Assembly (NCBI RefSeq): GCF_954871325.1
Contig: NC_088776.1
Coordinates: 61,094,954-61,158,953, forward strand
Source of the DNA: Gordionus sp. m RMFG-2023
Taxonomy: Eukaryota > Nematomorpha > Gordioida > Chordodea > Parachordodidae
DNA: 64,000 nt
Direction: 5' to 3'
The translations under genes and the position numbers were made by a program. Positions 12,640-24,851 of the stretch are shown one piece after another; position 1 is the stretch's first letter, and every line of letters begins with the position of its first letter. The notes below the pieces were generated by a model that did no database searches, was not told the DNA's origin, and worked only from the letters and a program-made list of their open reading frames with translations.

Positions 12640-14400
12640 ATGTGAAACCTGTTATAGTTAAAGTGAACACAAATTAAGTGTTTGCGTTTTTCCCTTTTTT
12701 TAAAGAAACTTAACTTCCATTGTTTAAAATGGAGATTGCCTATTTATTACTAAAATCGATTAAAAATTTTAACTGAGTTATAAAAAAGATTGGTTTATAT
12801 AAATTGTAATAACATCTGCCCTTTTATATCATTTAATATCTAAATTTAAGATAAATTCTTTTTCCCATTTATATAATATTAAATTTAACTTGCATTAATA
12901 ACAGAGAAGAAATATTATTATCTGTGTAACAAAATCATGTCGATTTTCGTCAATGCAGCTCCGACTAATTTGCTATAGGAATTAGTAAAAAGTATTTAAA
13001 ATAATGTATGCTTTTTTGAAATGGTATCTAACACAAGTAATTTGGCCAATTTGTACAATAACATCTAAACGCTCCTTTGAAACGCTCAATTTATGCTTAT
13101 TCTTGGAATTAATTGTTTTAAAGAGTTTTCCCCATTTTTTAATTTATGAAAGATTAGTATGAGTTTTTTAATATTATAAAAGTTCAAAATTCTATAAAAA
13201 ATTTTAAAAAGTGCTTTTGAAAATGTAAAATAAAAAAAATAACAGTTCAAGCTACTAGAAGATTGTTGTTTATAAATTAGAATCAAAATAGGAGATTTAA
13301 ACTTTAATATAGGTTTACTTTATAAATCAGTTACAATTTAAATAATTTTAATACCAAAAGTATGTGTATTTTTAATATTATGAAAGTTCAAAATTCTATA
13401 AAATTTTTTAAAAAAACTTTTGAAAGTGTATAAAAATTTTAAAAAAAAAACAGTTCAAGCTAATAGTTATTAGAACCAAAATAGGAGATTTAAACTTAAA
13501 ATATGTTTACATTTTAAATCAGTTACAATTTATAAAGTCTTTCACCTTAAGATTAAAAATTTATATAAACTTCGAAAAAAATAATACTTTTATTTTTAAT
13601 TAAAAATTGCTAAGAACCTAAATCATTGAACCCAAAATATATTTTATATATTTTTAATGCTAAATAATTATATTCTTCTTAATATTTTTCTTAAATATAA
13701 AAATTTTTTGCTTTTTAATACCTTAAATAAAGTTTTGAATATATTAGATAAAATTAATTATTCATAATTTTTTTAAATATAATTTATTTTCATCTTCATT
13801 TTTCAATATCACATTTACTAAAACCTATAATGGTTTATTTTATCCATATGCAATATATTTCAGAACTAATTTTTTTCTAGTTTTAAGAGTATTTTTTAAA
13901 CAATTTTAAAAAAAGATTTCATTATATTGTCCCTTGACTCTGAGGAAATCATATGTTAAAAACAAATAGAATTATTTCTTAATATTTAAGATTTAAATAA
14001 ATTTTTTAATCAGTTTTTTTTATCCTTAAATGTTTTTATTTTAGTTCATTTATCCTTAAAACATGTAAACATATAAATAAAATATAAAAATAAAATATGA
14101 ATATATATATATAATAAAAGTGAATGTATATTTTAAAAATATCGATGGCTCTAAAAAGAGCTAATAGTAAAAATGTTCTTAAAAAAGAGGTATAATTATG
14201 TTTAAAAATTTCTAATTAGAGTTTTTGTTTAAGAAAAATTGATTCGCGTTTTTCGTTTGTGATGTTAAAAATTCGTGCTAAAATTTTTAAAGAAAATATA
14301 TTGATTGTGAGAAATTGCCATTAGTTGAAATGACTATGGGTTGAAAAATAAAGTATTTAGTATTGAGTATTTATTAATTTTTTTATTTTCCCCGCTAGTA
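12640..14400. other. Upstream flank of gene A, no gene seen
   Basis: AT-rich sequence homologous to 52,430-53,400 in copy B. It includes a local tandem duplication (13,157-13,533). No supported exon or promoter motif stands out. Confidence 0.5.
13157..13533. repeat. Two-copy tandem repeat, about 190 bp unit
   Basis: The block starting 'tatgagttttttaatatta' near 13,157 recurs near 13,361, with shared segments such as 'aaagttcaaaattctata' and 'aataggagatttaaact'. Copy B has one equivalent block (about 52,990-53,200), so the duplication arose after the copies separated. Confidence 0.7.
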
Positions 14401-14412
14401 AGAGGGTTTAAA

Positions 14413-14980
14413 TTAATTGATGAGGGAAATGAAGAGAACGCAGGTTGCGTCCCATATTAGGGATTTCCCATTGGACCATGGGGTGCAGGTTAAACCGTCA
14501 TGTCTGAGACCATCTTGTAAAGAGAGTTTTGTTGGTTCTAGTATGTTAGGTATTTTAGCCTTATTAAGAGAGTTATGGATGATTTTATTTATAGATTTAT
14601 GCCGGAGATGGCGACCTTGACTGCGGGAGCAGTTTAGGCCATGTCTTGCGTTAGGTTGAATGGGTAGGTTGCAAAGGTGGCAAGTGTGTGAATGTGTCAG
14701 TGAGCATTCAAGTCTAAATCCTATGGTAACTCTCAGTTGGTAATTGGTTAAGAGATTATAAAGGGTTAGGCTTGGATGTGCCTCGAGCCATTCATACCCG
14801 CCGTATTTATCGTTTAGTTGAAGAAGTTGTATATGGCTGATATCAGAAGGGTTAAGACTATTTAGTAGTTTCTTTATAAGGGGTTCCAAGATTGATTTAT
14901 TAAAAATTTCGGTTGGGAATTTTTCACCGTCTGGGGTTAGATTCCATCTTTCGATTGCTACAGTTAAGAGATCGTCATTT
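14413..14980 (-). mobile_element. LINE 3' end, same family, long open frame
   Basis: An open minus-strand frame runs from about 14,980 to a stop at 14,413; coding similarity extends upstream of the first Met (14,889), so this is an internal fragment and not a gene start. Motifs in order: an E-H-L-rich region (YEWLEAHPS), the zinc-binding pattern C-x2-C-x9-H-x3-C (CHLCNLP...HGLNC), RHLRHKSINKII, ILEPTKLSLQDG and SLIWDATC. It is truncated after the WDATC motif. It is the best preserved C-terminal domain of the family here. Confidence 0.85.
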
Positions 14981-15469
14981 TGGTATAAACAAATTTATAA
15001 ATATTAAAAATACATTATATAATTAAATATATTCTTGCTAAATGAGTATTTTGCATAACATATTTTCGATTTAATTTATCCTCACAAAACATTTATCTAG
15101 TAAGAATATATTTTTTAGGTCATAAATTACAAATACAAATGAATAAAGATTTATTATTGCGCATATGAATTAGAATTACAAAATATATTATACTTCATTA
15201 GCATATTTTATAAAAATAATGAAAAATTTTAGAATAACCCAACATCAAAATAAAAATATGTTTCTGAAACACACTTCATAAAGTAGGAAATTTTTGATTC
15301 ATTTATGATCAAATAGAGGGAAAATTTATTATTAACCTATCAATTAATAGAGTAAAATTTTGATTTCCATATCATTTTTTGACGGGCTATCAGCAAGTCT
15401 CTCTAATATAATTGATTATCCATCATAAACAAATCACGGAATGTTGAAGGGGATTCATTAGCATTTACA

Positions 15470-15520
15470 ATGGAAGGGGGCTCAACTAAAAAAAATTATG
15501 TTGTGTAGCCCCCATATATC
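15470..15520 (+). mobile_element. Fragment of a hAT-type element end
   Basis: The sequence GGGGGCTCAACTAAAAAAAA and a nearby 'agccccc' match, in reverse, the right end of the element at 26,422-27,984. Only about 50 bp is recognisable and no target duplication is seen. Confidence 0.5.
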
Positions 15521-16899
15521 CTATTTTGTCAATCTTTGGCCGGGTTTTTTAAATTGAAGTAGGCAAACTTAAAACTGATATTTTAATTTCATATTTTGTT
15601 GTTGTATTATGCATTCATAATAATACTAGCATATAATTAATGAGTAAAACAATACAAGAAATTTGCATTTATTACATTATTAAATATTTACTATTTCAGA
15701 ATATCTATATTATAAATTATAATATCAAAAAAGGGCATTAAATATTTGTGATTTCGAATATTAATAATATTACAAGTAAAGAATTATAAAAGTGATAAAA
15801 CAAATATTCTTTTTTCCATCATTATCCAATTTGCCTTTTATAAGGATTGTTACTACCGGCAATAAGGATATAGCATCCTCATCAGAATTCATGCCTATAT
15901 TTAATTTTATCTTTAATTACATTATAAAATAAAATACCATCTGAGAAATATCTTATGATTGAGCCTCACATTTAGCTTCTATTGTTTTACTAATAAAATA
16001 TCTTATATATAAATAGAGGTCTGCAAAGTTAGTTTTTCGCGGCCCGAGCCTGACACAAACTAGAATTATTTAAAAAAGTTTTAATCGAGGTCTACCCGAG
16101 CCGAACTTCAAAATTTTCATCCCACCCTAACCCTACCTAATTTTTTTAAATTTCAATGTGAATAATATAATATCCAATTAAAATTATGTGTAATACCTTA
16201 AATATAAGTTTATTTGACATTTATATTAAGTTTCATCTTTATAAATATATACCTTTTATTCAGTTTAAATAATAAAAAGTTTAAAATCAATGAATTCAAA
16301 CTATGAGATTAAATAAAAATAATGTGTATTAATGAACATTTTATAAAAATATATCATTATCAATAAAATCTAGTGAATAAATGTGTTACATAAATAATGA
16401 GAAGTAGAGTTAATCAGGCTTTAAACAAGTCCTTCTATCTTTAGATAATAAGAGCGCTCTTTCACTGCTTCCCGAGGAAGCAGGGATAGCCAGGAATTTA
16501 AAAGTCAAAACACTTACATGGAAAATTCTATTTTTTTTTTCTTAATCTGATAAAATTTATCAAATAGATGATACGATTCAAAATTTGTAGCTACTTTAAA
16601 ATTCAAACAGATATTCTGATATTTTTAAATTTTTTACATTCTTTTTAAAAATTACCACAGAATCATATTAAAAATTTATTCATTTTCCATTACCAACTAA
16701 CCGATAAATCAAACTGAACTGAAACTAATACACAATTATACATAGTTTACAATTTTTATACATATTATTATAATATATAGTTTTTACCGCTCCTTTAATT
16801 TTCATTAATCAAATTGTAGTACTGAAAATAAAGAGCAATATATTATTGTTTCAAGATCCTTAACAGTAAATTTTTATAATTTTTACATATAACAGCTAC

Positions 16900-18345
16900 T
16901 TAGATTTTTCATGAAGGCTAAAATAATATACAAAAATATATTATGCATAATTTTTTAGTATTAACCCCAACGAACTGTTGTATGTTATAATAATTGTCTA
17001 AATTTGAAAGTTAATCTTTTAAAAAAATCTTGATATTAAAAATATATACCTATTAAATAGTTTGAATATTAACTTATAAACTGAAAAGTTATGCATAACT
17101 TATTATAACGTACAACAGTTCCTTGGATTTAACACTTAAAATTTATGCCTTTTTTAGATTTTTAGAATAAAAATCCAAGGAAATCTTGTAAATTATAATA
17201 ATAATTGTCTAAATTTATTTTAAAAAATCTAGATATTGTAAAGAAGGCAATAAAATACAGCTAAAAATAAAAAATAATACCTGTTTAATAGTTTGAATTT
17301 TAAATTATAATCACTAAAAAGCTATAACTTATTTTTGTAAATTATCATTTTTAGCACCCATAGAAGGAAACTAGGAAATGTTGTATGTTATAATAATGAT
17401 TCTAAATTTGAAATTTAATCTTTTAAATAATCTAAATATTGTAAAGAAGGCAATAAAACAAACCTTCATGGCAGCTAAAATTTGAATATGGAATACCTAT
17501 TTAATAGTTTGAATTTAAGCTAAGCATAACTTTTGTAAATTACCATTCCCATAGAAGAAAAATCCAAGGAGCTATTGTATGTTATAATAATGATTGTCTA
17601 AAAAAATAAGTTATGCATAACTTTTTAGTGGTTATAAGTTAATATTCAAACTATTTAATATCTAGATTTTGTGGTTATAAGTTAAAGTAATGCCTTTATG
17701 TCTAAATTTGAGAAAATTTTATGTACTTTCCTTGCAGCCCAAATTTAAAAATTTAGAATACCTATTTAATAGTTTTTTAACTTATATACACTTAAAAGTT
17801 ATGCATAACTTATTTTTGTAAATTATCACTTTTAACACCCATAGAAGAAAATCCAAGTAGTTTTATGTTATAATAATGATCAGTTATGTCATAATTTTAG
17901 ACAAAAATTTATTGTACCTTCCTGGCAGCTAAAATTTAAAAATATAAGAATACCTATTTAATAATTTGAATTTTTACTTATATAGACTTAAATCTTATGC
18001 ATAACTTATTTTTTAAATTATCATTTTTAGCACCTATAGAAGGAAAATCCCAGGAACTGTTGTATGTTATAATAATGATTGTCTAAATTTGAAAGTTAAT
18101 CTTTTAAAAAATCTTGATATTGTAAAGAAGGCAGTATAACAAACCCTCATGGCAGCTAAAATTTAAAAATATACCAATTTAATAGTTTGAATTTTAACTT
18201 AAATACACTTTAAGCTATGAATAACTTTTGTAAATTATCATTTTTAGCACCTATAGAAGTAAAATCTCAGGAACTGTTGTATTTTATAATAATGATTGTC
18301 TAAATTTGAAAGTTAATCTTTTAAAAAATTCCCAATCATCTTTAT
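16900..18345. repeat. Diverged repeat field, roughly 250-350 bp units
   Basis: Segments such as 'ttgtatgttataataatg', 'aaagttaatcttttaaa', 'ggcagctaaaattt', 'acctatttaatagtttgaa' and 'aagttatgcataac' recur in the same order about six times; one early copy (near 17,095-17,130) is inverted. A conserved core of about 23 bp around 'tagaaggaaaatcc' recurs in each unit and looks like a splice-bounded exon on the minus strand (ACAACAG before it, GTGCTAAAA after it), but its length is not a multiple of three. Probably a degenerate satellite. Confidence 0.7.
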
Positions 18346-19531
18346 TTTAAATTTTATTCAATATGATTTCTATCAGAAATTTAAATTTTATTCTAAATAT
18401 ATAATCAAATTTTAGACATTATTATTAAATTACAATAGAAATAAATGGCGAAATATTGGGAAGGTTGCATGGGACGTGGTTTTGAACAGGCTTGCTGTGC
18501 CTGCAAAACAAAATTTTGAGACCAATGTCTAGACCTTTAAATTCAAAAATTTAGAAGCATCACTATTTTTAATTTTACCCAATGATTTCTATCACAAATT
18601 TAAATTTTGATATTTTTAATACCCTTAATGCTCACGGGTCATATTGCAACAATTTTATATCTTTTTTCCTAAATTTTACTATAATGCATATTTAATACCA
18701 TATATACAAACTAACCAATTACCCTTCAACTATATTAAAAATTTAAATAGTAATTATAATAAATTTACATTATAATAAAAATATAATATAAAATTAATTA
18801 AAATAATTTATAATATTTTATTGCCTTTTATAAAATATATCGCGATTTATACTTTAATTTATTTCATTTTATATAATAAAGTTCAAATTTATATTTTAAA
18901 ATAATATTATATAGCATGAAACTTATATTTATAAATATATATGATCACAATGTATCTTTTTTTATAATAAAATATTACTTCCCATCATTGTCTTTAACAT
19001 TTTCTAACAAATTTAAAAATATGAAGATATTCTTCATTAAATCTTGTCAACACTGTAGTATTTTGGTACGAATATGAGTTTACTGATAGAATTTTTAACC
19101 CTTTTAAATTAAATTTGGAAAATATTAAGATAGTGTGTCATATATTAAATAGTTCAATGTTTAGCAATATCGTATTATAAGGAACTATAGTAAAAGTATT
19201 AATTTTTACAGCAATATTTTTAATAGATAACCCCTCATTAAATATATACCCCCTTTACCACTCTTAAATTCTACCCCCTACATTCCTCAAAAAAAATTTG
19301 GATGCAAACTGTTCTTACCCAAGTAAACACTGCTTCCACCAATATAAGAATTGGTAAACAATTATAAATATTAAAAATTTGAGGCTATTTAATTAAAAAG
19401 AAATTAGATGATATCTTAATTAATAGAATATGAATTAATTAAAATATATAATAACACATAAATAAAATTTAGTGAACGGATATTATGTAAGATAATAATT
19501 GAAATTGATAATTCCTATTGACATTTTATAA
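18345..19531. other. AT-rich, no gene seen
   Basis: No open frame, repeat or exon that I can support between the repeat field and the LTR element. One brief GC-richer stretch (18,445-18,500) is not recognised. Confidence 0.5.
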
Positions 19532-19536
19532 GTATT

Positions 19537-19909
19537 TGTAGAGTAACATGAATATGTGCACAAAGGTAAAAAGGTGTTTAATTATATTTAACTTTATTAA
19601 TACTATTAATACTATTTTTTCCATTTCACACTTCTATTATATACATTTTTTATATGTCCAAATTAGAATATAAACGAAATACAAAAAAGTAAAATAATAT
19701 TAAAAAAGTAAGGTTACGCCGTTTATAAAATAAAATTAGATTATAACAAATAACAAAAATTAGATTATATAAATAATAAAAATTAGATTATAAAAATTCA
19801 AAAACAAAAAGAATTCAAAAACAAAAAGAATTCAAAAACAAAAAGAATTCAAAAACAAAAAGAATTCAAAAACAAAAAGAATTCAAAAACAAAAGTATAT
19901 AACGCAACA
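19537..19909 (-). repeat. Gypsy 3' LTR (left)
   Basis: Begins TGTAGAGTAAC and ends CGCAACA on the plus strand. It contains about six copies of a 17-bp unit around 'aaaaagaattc' (19,798-19,890), against about two in the other LTR, which accounts for most of its greater length (373 against 324 bp). Confidence 0.95.
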
Positions 19910-19922
19910 TTCTCCCTCTTCT
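19910..19922 (-). promoter_or_regulatory. Gypsy polypurine tract
   Basis: AGAAGAGGGAGAA on the minus strand directly abuts the 3' LTR, as expected for the primer of plus-strand DNA synthesis. Confidence 0.85.
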
Positions 19923-20347
19923 GATAATTTTATCGGAGAAGTCATAGAGAGTTAGTTGTCCAAGTGGTTTATCATTTTTGTAATCAAGTTGTATCACAAA
20001 TCATCATAACGTTGGCTTGTCCCAATCGTTGGTTTGATCAATTCGATTTTGCTCGTTGGTTTGTTTGATCACAAGCTTGATATCCATATCGTAAATTGTC
20101 TTCATTAATCATAGCTTGTTTGAAAGTACTCAATTGTTATTATCATTTTTCCGAAATTGTTATTATCATAAATAAGTTGCGAATAAGAAATAATAGTTCA
20201 TCATAAGAATAAATGAAGAATGATAAATCAATAAGATTGTTATATTTTTAGCGTTTTAATTTTTTTGCGTTTTAATATAAGCGTTCTAATATTTAATTTA
20301 GTTTATGCAATTTAACATTTATTTTATATTTTAAGTTACATAGTCTT

Positions 20348-23300
20348 TTAAATAAGCAGGTTTTTTTTTATTCGCACAGGTCTAAAGAGAGGTGTTGTAA
20401 TTTTTATATTTTTGTCCATACTTCCCTCCTTAAAAGAATCCTTAGAGTCATAGTTAATAATTGTGTTAAAACAGTTTCTAATTCTTATTTGATCTAAATG
20501 TCTCCTCAAAATACCTTTCTCAGTCTTAATTTGGAACATCATATCACTTTCTTTATGTGTGATCATACCTTTGCACCATTTATCATCACCTTGTATTTTA
20601 TACCAAACAAAATCTCCTACATTAAAAGTTCTATTTCGTGGTAAAATAACGTTTAATTTATTCTCCTTCTCCTCCATCGGTTTTAATAAGTCCCATTTAA
20701 TTCTAATATCTCGATTAAACATTCTCTGTGATGGTGTAACTCCTGTAGTATCATTACGCGTATTTCTGTAATTAAGTAAAAATTTGCTAAGTGCGATATC
20801 TGGGTCTATTTTAATATTTCTTTTCATATGTGTTTTGAACGTTCTAACCATGCGTTCAACCTGGCCATTGGATTGCTGGTGATAAGCAGATGTAAGCACA
20901 TGTTTAATACCAAAATTGTTGCAAAATTTTTCAAAATCGTTACTCGTAAAGTTAGTGCCGTTATCAGTAACTATAGTTTCAGGTATTCCGTATAGCGAAA
21001 TAGTTTTAAAGATTTCTTTTAAAGTAACATCAGTCGTAATATTTTTAACAGGAATAATAATTGGAAATTTGCTGTAGGCATCGACTATTATCAACCAATT
21101 TTTTGTGAAAAACGGACCCGCATAATCTATATGTATCCTTTCAAACGGTTTGGTTGCCGAAACCCATGGTTTTTGTATCTTTATAGGATTATCGTGATAT
21201 ATATTACAATCGTCACAACTTTTCACTTCCATAACGATATCATTATTTATACCAGGCCACCACATGTATTCTTTGGCTAAGGATTTGATTTTTCCTGCTC
21301 CCAAGTGACCTTTATGTAATGACTGTAGTATAGTTTTTCTCATAGAAGACGGAATTATGATTTTATTGCTTTTGTAAAGACAATCCTTAATTATACTTAA
21401 TTCCAATTCAATGTTTTTATAAATATTATTCATTATAGGTCTGTTGTTATTAATATCATTTATGACTTGTTTTAATTCCGTATCTTTCAAAGTTTCATCA
21501 CGAATTCGATCAAAGTTAATAGGTAAATCCTCATATTCATTTATTATGGTTACATCTTCAATAGTTTCATCACGACATTCTTGTGGTAATCTTGAAAGGC
21601 AATCAGGAACAACATTATATTTACCGGCTTTATACTTTATATTAAAATCATATCCTCCTAATGTAATATTCCACTTCTGGAGTCTTAACGACATGGTGCT
21701 ATTATCCTTAAGACCCTTGGTGAAGATGTGAACTAGAGGCTTATGGTCAGTAATAATTGTAAATTTTGTGCCGATTAAATATTCCTGAAATCTCTTTATA
21801 GCGAACATTATAGCGAGAGCCTCACGCTCAATATTGGTATAGTTCATTTCAGACTTTAATAAAGTTCTCGACGCGAAAGCTATAGGTTTTTCTTTACCAT
21901 CTTTTTCAATATGAAATAGTACAGCTCCTAAACCACATTTTGATGCGTCAGTGACTATCCCTATAGGTAATTCAGGGTTAAAATATGTCAAAGCAGGTGG
22001 AAGACTAATTAACTTCTTTAGATCATTAAAACTTTTAGAGTGTTCTAGGTTCCAAGCCCATTTTTCTTTATTGACAATCTTATAAAGAGGATCGGCAATT
22101 TCCGCAAAATTGTTCAAAAATTTTCTATAGTAGCCAGCCATTCCCAGAAATGTTGATAATTCAGCAGCTGATTTTGGTTCTGGCATATTAATTATTGCTT
22201 CAATTTTGTCGTGATTAGCATGAATCCCCTTAGCGTCAATATCATGACCCAGGAACCTCACTTTGTTTTTAAAGAACATACTTTTATTAAAGTTAGGTAT
22301 TAGCCCATACGATGATATCCTATCAAATACTTTTTTTATGTTGTTTAGGTGGGCTTCATCGTTTTTTCCAGTTATAAGTAAATCATCAATATAAAATATA
22401 ACGTCATCCATGTCACCGAAGATTTGATCCATAATCTGTTGAAAAATTGCAGATGAGGTCTTAAGCCCAAAAGGAAGTCTAGTAAATTGGTAATATTCCT
22501 TATGCGTAGATATGGTTAAAATATTTCTGCAACTTTTATCAATTGGAATCTGTAAGAAAGCATTTTTAAAGTCAATCTTCGTAAATTTCTTTCCTTCCGA
22601 AAGTTTAGCAATTAGATCATTAATTCGTGGTAGAGGGTATCTAAAGTCTTCTAGAGCTGGGTTTACAGTATCCTTAAAATCAGCGCAAAGCCTAATGCTC
22701 CCATCTTCTTTGTAGACAGCGGTAACAGGACTTGCCCATCGGACATCATTCACCGGCTCAATTATTTTATCATGTATCCATTTTTTGAGTTCATTACTAA
22801 CAAGATCAATTTTTGAATAAGGGATACGTCTAGGCGGTATAATTTTAGGTTGGGCATCACTTCTTAAATGTAACTTGACACTTGCTTTGTTGATTGGCCC
22901 ATTAGTTAATTTCGATTCACACTCTTTAATCAATTTTTTTATTTCATCTTCATAATTAGTGTCAATATTTGCTATAAATTTATTTAAAATATTTTTGAAA
23001 GCATTGATCCACATACGTCCCAACAAGGCATTTTTACTTGATTCAACCACTACCGCTTGTAAGTATTTGGAAATACCATCATAAGTCACTTTAACTTGAG
23101 TAGTTCCTATGATTTTGATTAATTTCCCATCATAAGCAGTGAGTTGTAGCTCGGATTTCTTAAGATCTCTAATACCAAGTTTTTTAGCCAAACCGTGAGG
23201 TATAATAGTGTATTTGGATCCAGTGTCCACTTGCATACAAGTAACAATGTCGTTCACTTTTAAAGTAGTCATAAAAGCGTTATCTTTGTCATTAATCATA

Positions 23301-23899
23301 TCGCCAGATAAATTGTTGACATTAAAATCATTATCATCTTTGTTCTTTGTAGAGTCGCCTTTTTCTTCAATAATTTCTTCAATATTCATGTTGTAATCAT
23401 TATTGTATTGTATTTGCTTTCTATTATTTTCGTCGCCACTTCTATAATTATTTGAGTTGTTGTTATATTGTATTTGCTTTCTCTGATTATTATCATTACC
23501 TCTATAATTATTTGAGTTGTTATTATATTGTATTTGCTTTCTCTGATTATTATCATTACCTCTATAATTATTTGAGTTGTTATTATATTGTATTTGCTTT
23601 CTCTGATTATTATCATACCATGTATTATTTCTACCATAATTCGATTGATTATTATTATTATAGCGATAATTGTTATAGTTATAATTGTTATAATTATCGT
23701 GGTATCGCGAATTATTATTACCATAATTGTATCTAAAATTATTATTGTAATTCCCATTTCTATATCTATTATCATAATTATTTCTAAAATTATTATCACT
23801 TCTACTGCAAAAATTTTTATCTTTATCGGACTTTTTATCCTTATTTATATAACTTATATCATTATCCTCCGACTTAATATTACTAGAATCCAATTTCAC
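20348..23899 (-). CDS. pol: Gypsy Pol polyprotein (1,183 residues)
   Basis: One open frame. Residues about 1-205 are rich in Asn, Tyr and Arg and contain three to four tandem 20-residue repeats (about 97-175, from a 60-bp DNA repeat at 23,403-23,615), a nucleocapsid-like spacer. An aspartic protease follows (VDTGSKY near 225), then reverse transcriptase (YIDD near 503-506, preceded by RLPFGLK), RNase H (TDASKCGLGAV near 650), and integrase with an HHCC region (about 862-898) and catalytic Asp and Glu positions (about 925, 979, 1015). This RT, RNase H, integrase order defines Ty3/gypsy. No chromodomain is evident. Its role is copying the element RNA and integrating the DNA. Confidence 0.95.
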   Translation of the reverse strand: MKLDSSNIKSEDNDISYINKDKKSDKDKNFCSRSDNNFRNNYDNRYRNGNYNNNFRYNYGNNNSRYHDNYNNYNYNNYRYNNNNQSNYGRNNTWYDNNQRKQIQYNNNSNNYRGNDNNQRKQIQYNNNSNNYRGNDNNQRKQIQYNNNSNNYRSGDENNRKQIQYNNDYNMNIEEIIEEKGDSTKNKDDNDFNVNNLSGDMINDKDNAFMTTLKVNDIVTCMQVDTGSKYTIIPHGLAKKLGIRDLKKSELQLTAYDGKLIKIIGTTQVKVTYDGISKYLQAVVVESSKNALLGRMWINAFKNILNKFIANIDTNYEDEIKKLIKECESKLTNGPINKASVKLHLRSDAQPKIIPPRRIPYSKIDLVSNELKKWIHDKIIEPVNDVRWASPVTAVYKEDGSIRLCADFKDTVNPALEDFRYPLPRINDLIAKLSEGKKFTKIDFKNAFLQIPIDKSCRNILTISTHKEYYQFTRLPFGLKTSSAIFQQIMDQIFGDMDDVIFYIDDLLITGKNDEAHLNNIKKVFDRISSYGLIPNFNKSMFFKNKVRFLGHDIDAKGIHANHDKIEAIINMPEPKSAAELSTFLGMAGYYRKFLNNFAEIADPLYKIVNKEKWAWNLEHSKSFNDLKKLISLPPALTYFNPELPIGIVTDASKCGLGAVLFHIEKDGKEKPIAFASRTLLKSEMNYTNIEREALAIMFAIKRFQEYLIGTKFTIITDHKPLVHIFTKGLKDNSTMSLRLQKWNITLGGYDFNIKYKAGKYNVVPDCLSRLPQECRDETIEDVTIINEYEDLPINFDRIRDETLKDTELKQVINDINNNRPIMNNIYKNIELELSIIKDCLYKSNKIIIPSSMRKTILQSLHKGHLGAGKIKSLAKEYMWWPGINNDIVMEVKSCDDCNIYHDNPIKIQKPWVSATKPFERIHIDYAGPFFTKNWLIIVDAYSKFPIIIPVKNITTDVTLKEIFKTISLYGIPETIVTDNGTNFTSNDFEKFCNNFGIKHVLTSAYHQQSNGQVERMVRTFKTHMKRNIKIDPDIALSKFLLNYRNTRNDTTGVTPSQRMFNRDIRIKWDLLKPMEEKENKLNVILPRNRTFNVGDFVWYKIQGDDKWCKGMITHKESDMMFQIKTEKGILRRHLDQIRIRNCFNTIINYDSKDSFKEGSMDKNIKITTPLFRPVRIKKNLLI

Positions 23900-24069
23900 C
23901 CTAATTCCACCATCTGATTCAATGTAAGGTCAAAATTTTTGGAGAATTTGTATTTAATCTTATCGTTTAAGGTAGATGTCCATAATTTCTCTTTTAATCT
24001 ACTATCGTCCAAAAAATTACATTTCTTATGAAGTTTCGATACTCTAATGTACCACAGCATAAAACTCTC

Positions 24070-24366
24070 TCATGAGTTTTGTTGAAGAAGATTAAATTTA
24101 TTAATTAAAGTATTTAAATTTAGCGCTGGTAAAAGATAGGTTAACTTTTTAATCACAATTTTAAGATCTAAAATATCGGTATCAGAACAAATTGCCTTGA
24201 TGTCGTCAAAAACTTCATCTGATAAATTATTAAGCAAAGTATTAATTTTAATAGAGTCCGATAATGTACTGGTCGAAAAGTAATTTAATATTCTGTCTAA
24301 ATAAATTTCAGTAAGAGGACCCACTAACTTAGGGATCTTATGTGTAAATTCTTGTTTAATTTCCAT
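24070..24366 (-). CDS. Gypsy gag-side reading frame (98 residues)
   Basis: This frame lies between the 5' LTR and pol, where Gag is expected. The text is helix-prone with LxGPLTEIYLDRILNYF and a Leu-rich end, in keeping with a small capsid-type protein, but I see no diagnostic capsid motif. Assignment rests mainly on position. Confidence 0.5.
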   Translation of the reverse strand: MEIKQEFTHKIPKLVGPLTEIYLDRILNYFSTSTLSDSIKINTLLNNLSDEVFDDIKAICSDTDILDLKIVIKKLTYLLPALNLNTLINKFNLLQQNS

Positions 24367-24441
24367 ATTTAATTAATAAGACGCATAAATAAGCAATTAT
24401 AACATTTATTATTTTATTAATTCAAGTTTTGGTATAACTAT

Positions 24442-24678
24442 TTATGTTTTAACGAATATACAAATTAATTCAATGAAATCACTATCGCTGTAAATATAGT
24501 GTTTCCCGTTTAATAATTCAAAGCAATTTATCATGTCTCTTAAATTCATAAATTCAAACAGCACATCCTCCGTACCGTTTATCCTAGAAAAGTTGACATC
24601 GCAATTATAAGTTAAATCAAATAAAATATCGTAGATGGAAATTTGATGGGGTACATTTAGTACTTTGAAGGCGAACAT
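24442..24678 (-). CDS. Extra small frame between 5' LTR and gag (78 residues)
   Basis: A second small frame precedes the gag-side frame, in the same direction. The stretch around LFEFMNLRDMINCFELLNGK faintly resembles the helix and strand pattern of an RNA-recognition motif, but that is a guess from composition. It could be an element-encoded accessory protein or a chance frame. Confidence 0.3.
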   Translation of the reverse strand: MFAFKVLNVPHQISIYDILFDLTYNCDVNFSRINGTEDVLFEFMNLRDMINCFELLNGKHYIYSDSDFIELICIFVKT

Positions 24679-24834
24679 AATTGATGAAAATAATTTTGAA
24701 ATGACTTACCCTTTTTTTATCCATCTTATATAGAATTGTTTGTACCAATTTATAATTTTTTTTACTAACCATATTTACAAAGGGAAAAAAATTTTATTTT
24801 TAAAAAAAAATTTCCATGAGGCGAGTTTCTTTTG

Positions 24835-24851
24835 CCAAAACTGGAGCACCA
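24835..24851 (-). promoter_or_regulatory. Gypsy primer-binding site
   Basis: Read on the minus strand, TGGTGCTCCAGTTTTGG directly follows the 5' LTR. Starting with TGG, it is the expected complement of a tRNA 3' CCA end. I cannot say which tRNA. Confidence 0.75.

Larger units (their letters stand above)
1..15410. repeat. Segmental duplication, copy A (left edge outside window)
   Basis: This stretch aligns in the same order and orientation with 42,679-54,145. Matching landmarks include the opening around 1-160 with 42,679-42,830, the exon at 11,805-11,922 with 50,250-50,367, the splice-site core near 8,815-8,830 with 49,000-49,015, and the block at 15,040-15,120 with 53,840-53,920. Intron-like sequence between landmarks is strongly diverged with many indels, so the duplication is old. 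Copy A carries a MITE (5,834) and three LINE fragments (9,695, 12,240, 14,413) that copy B lacks at the matching places. The right limit is approximate; the left limit may lie outside the window. Confidence 0.8.
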
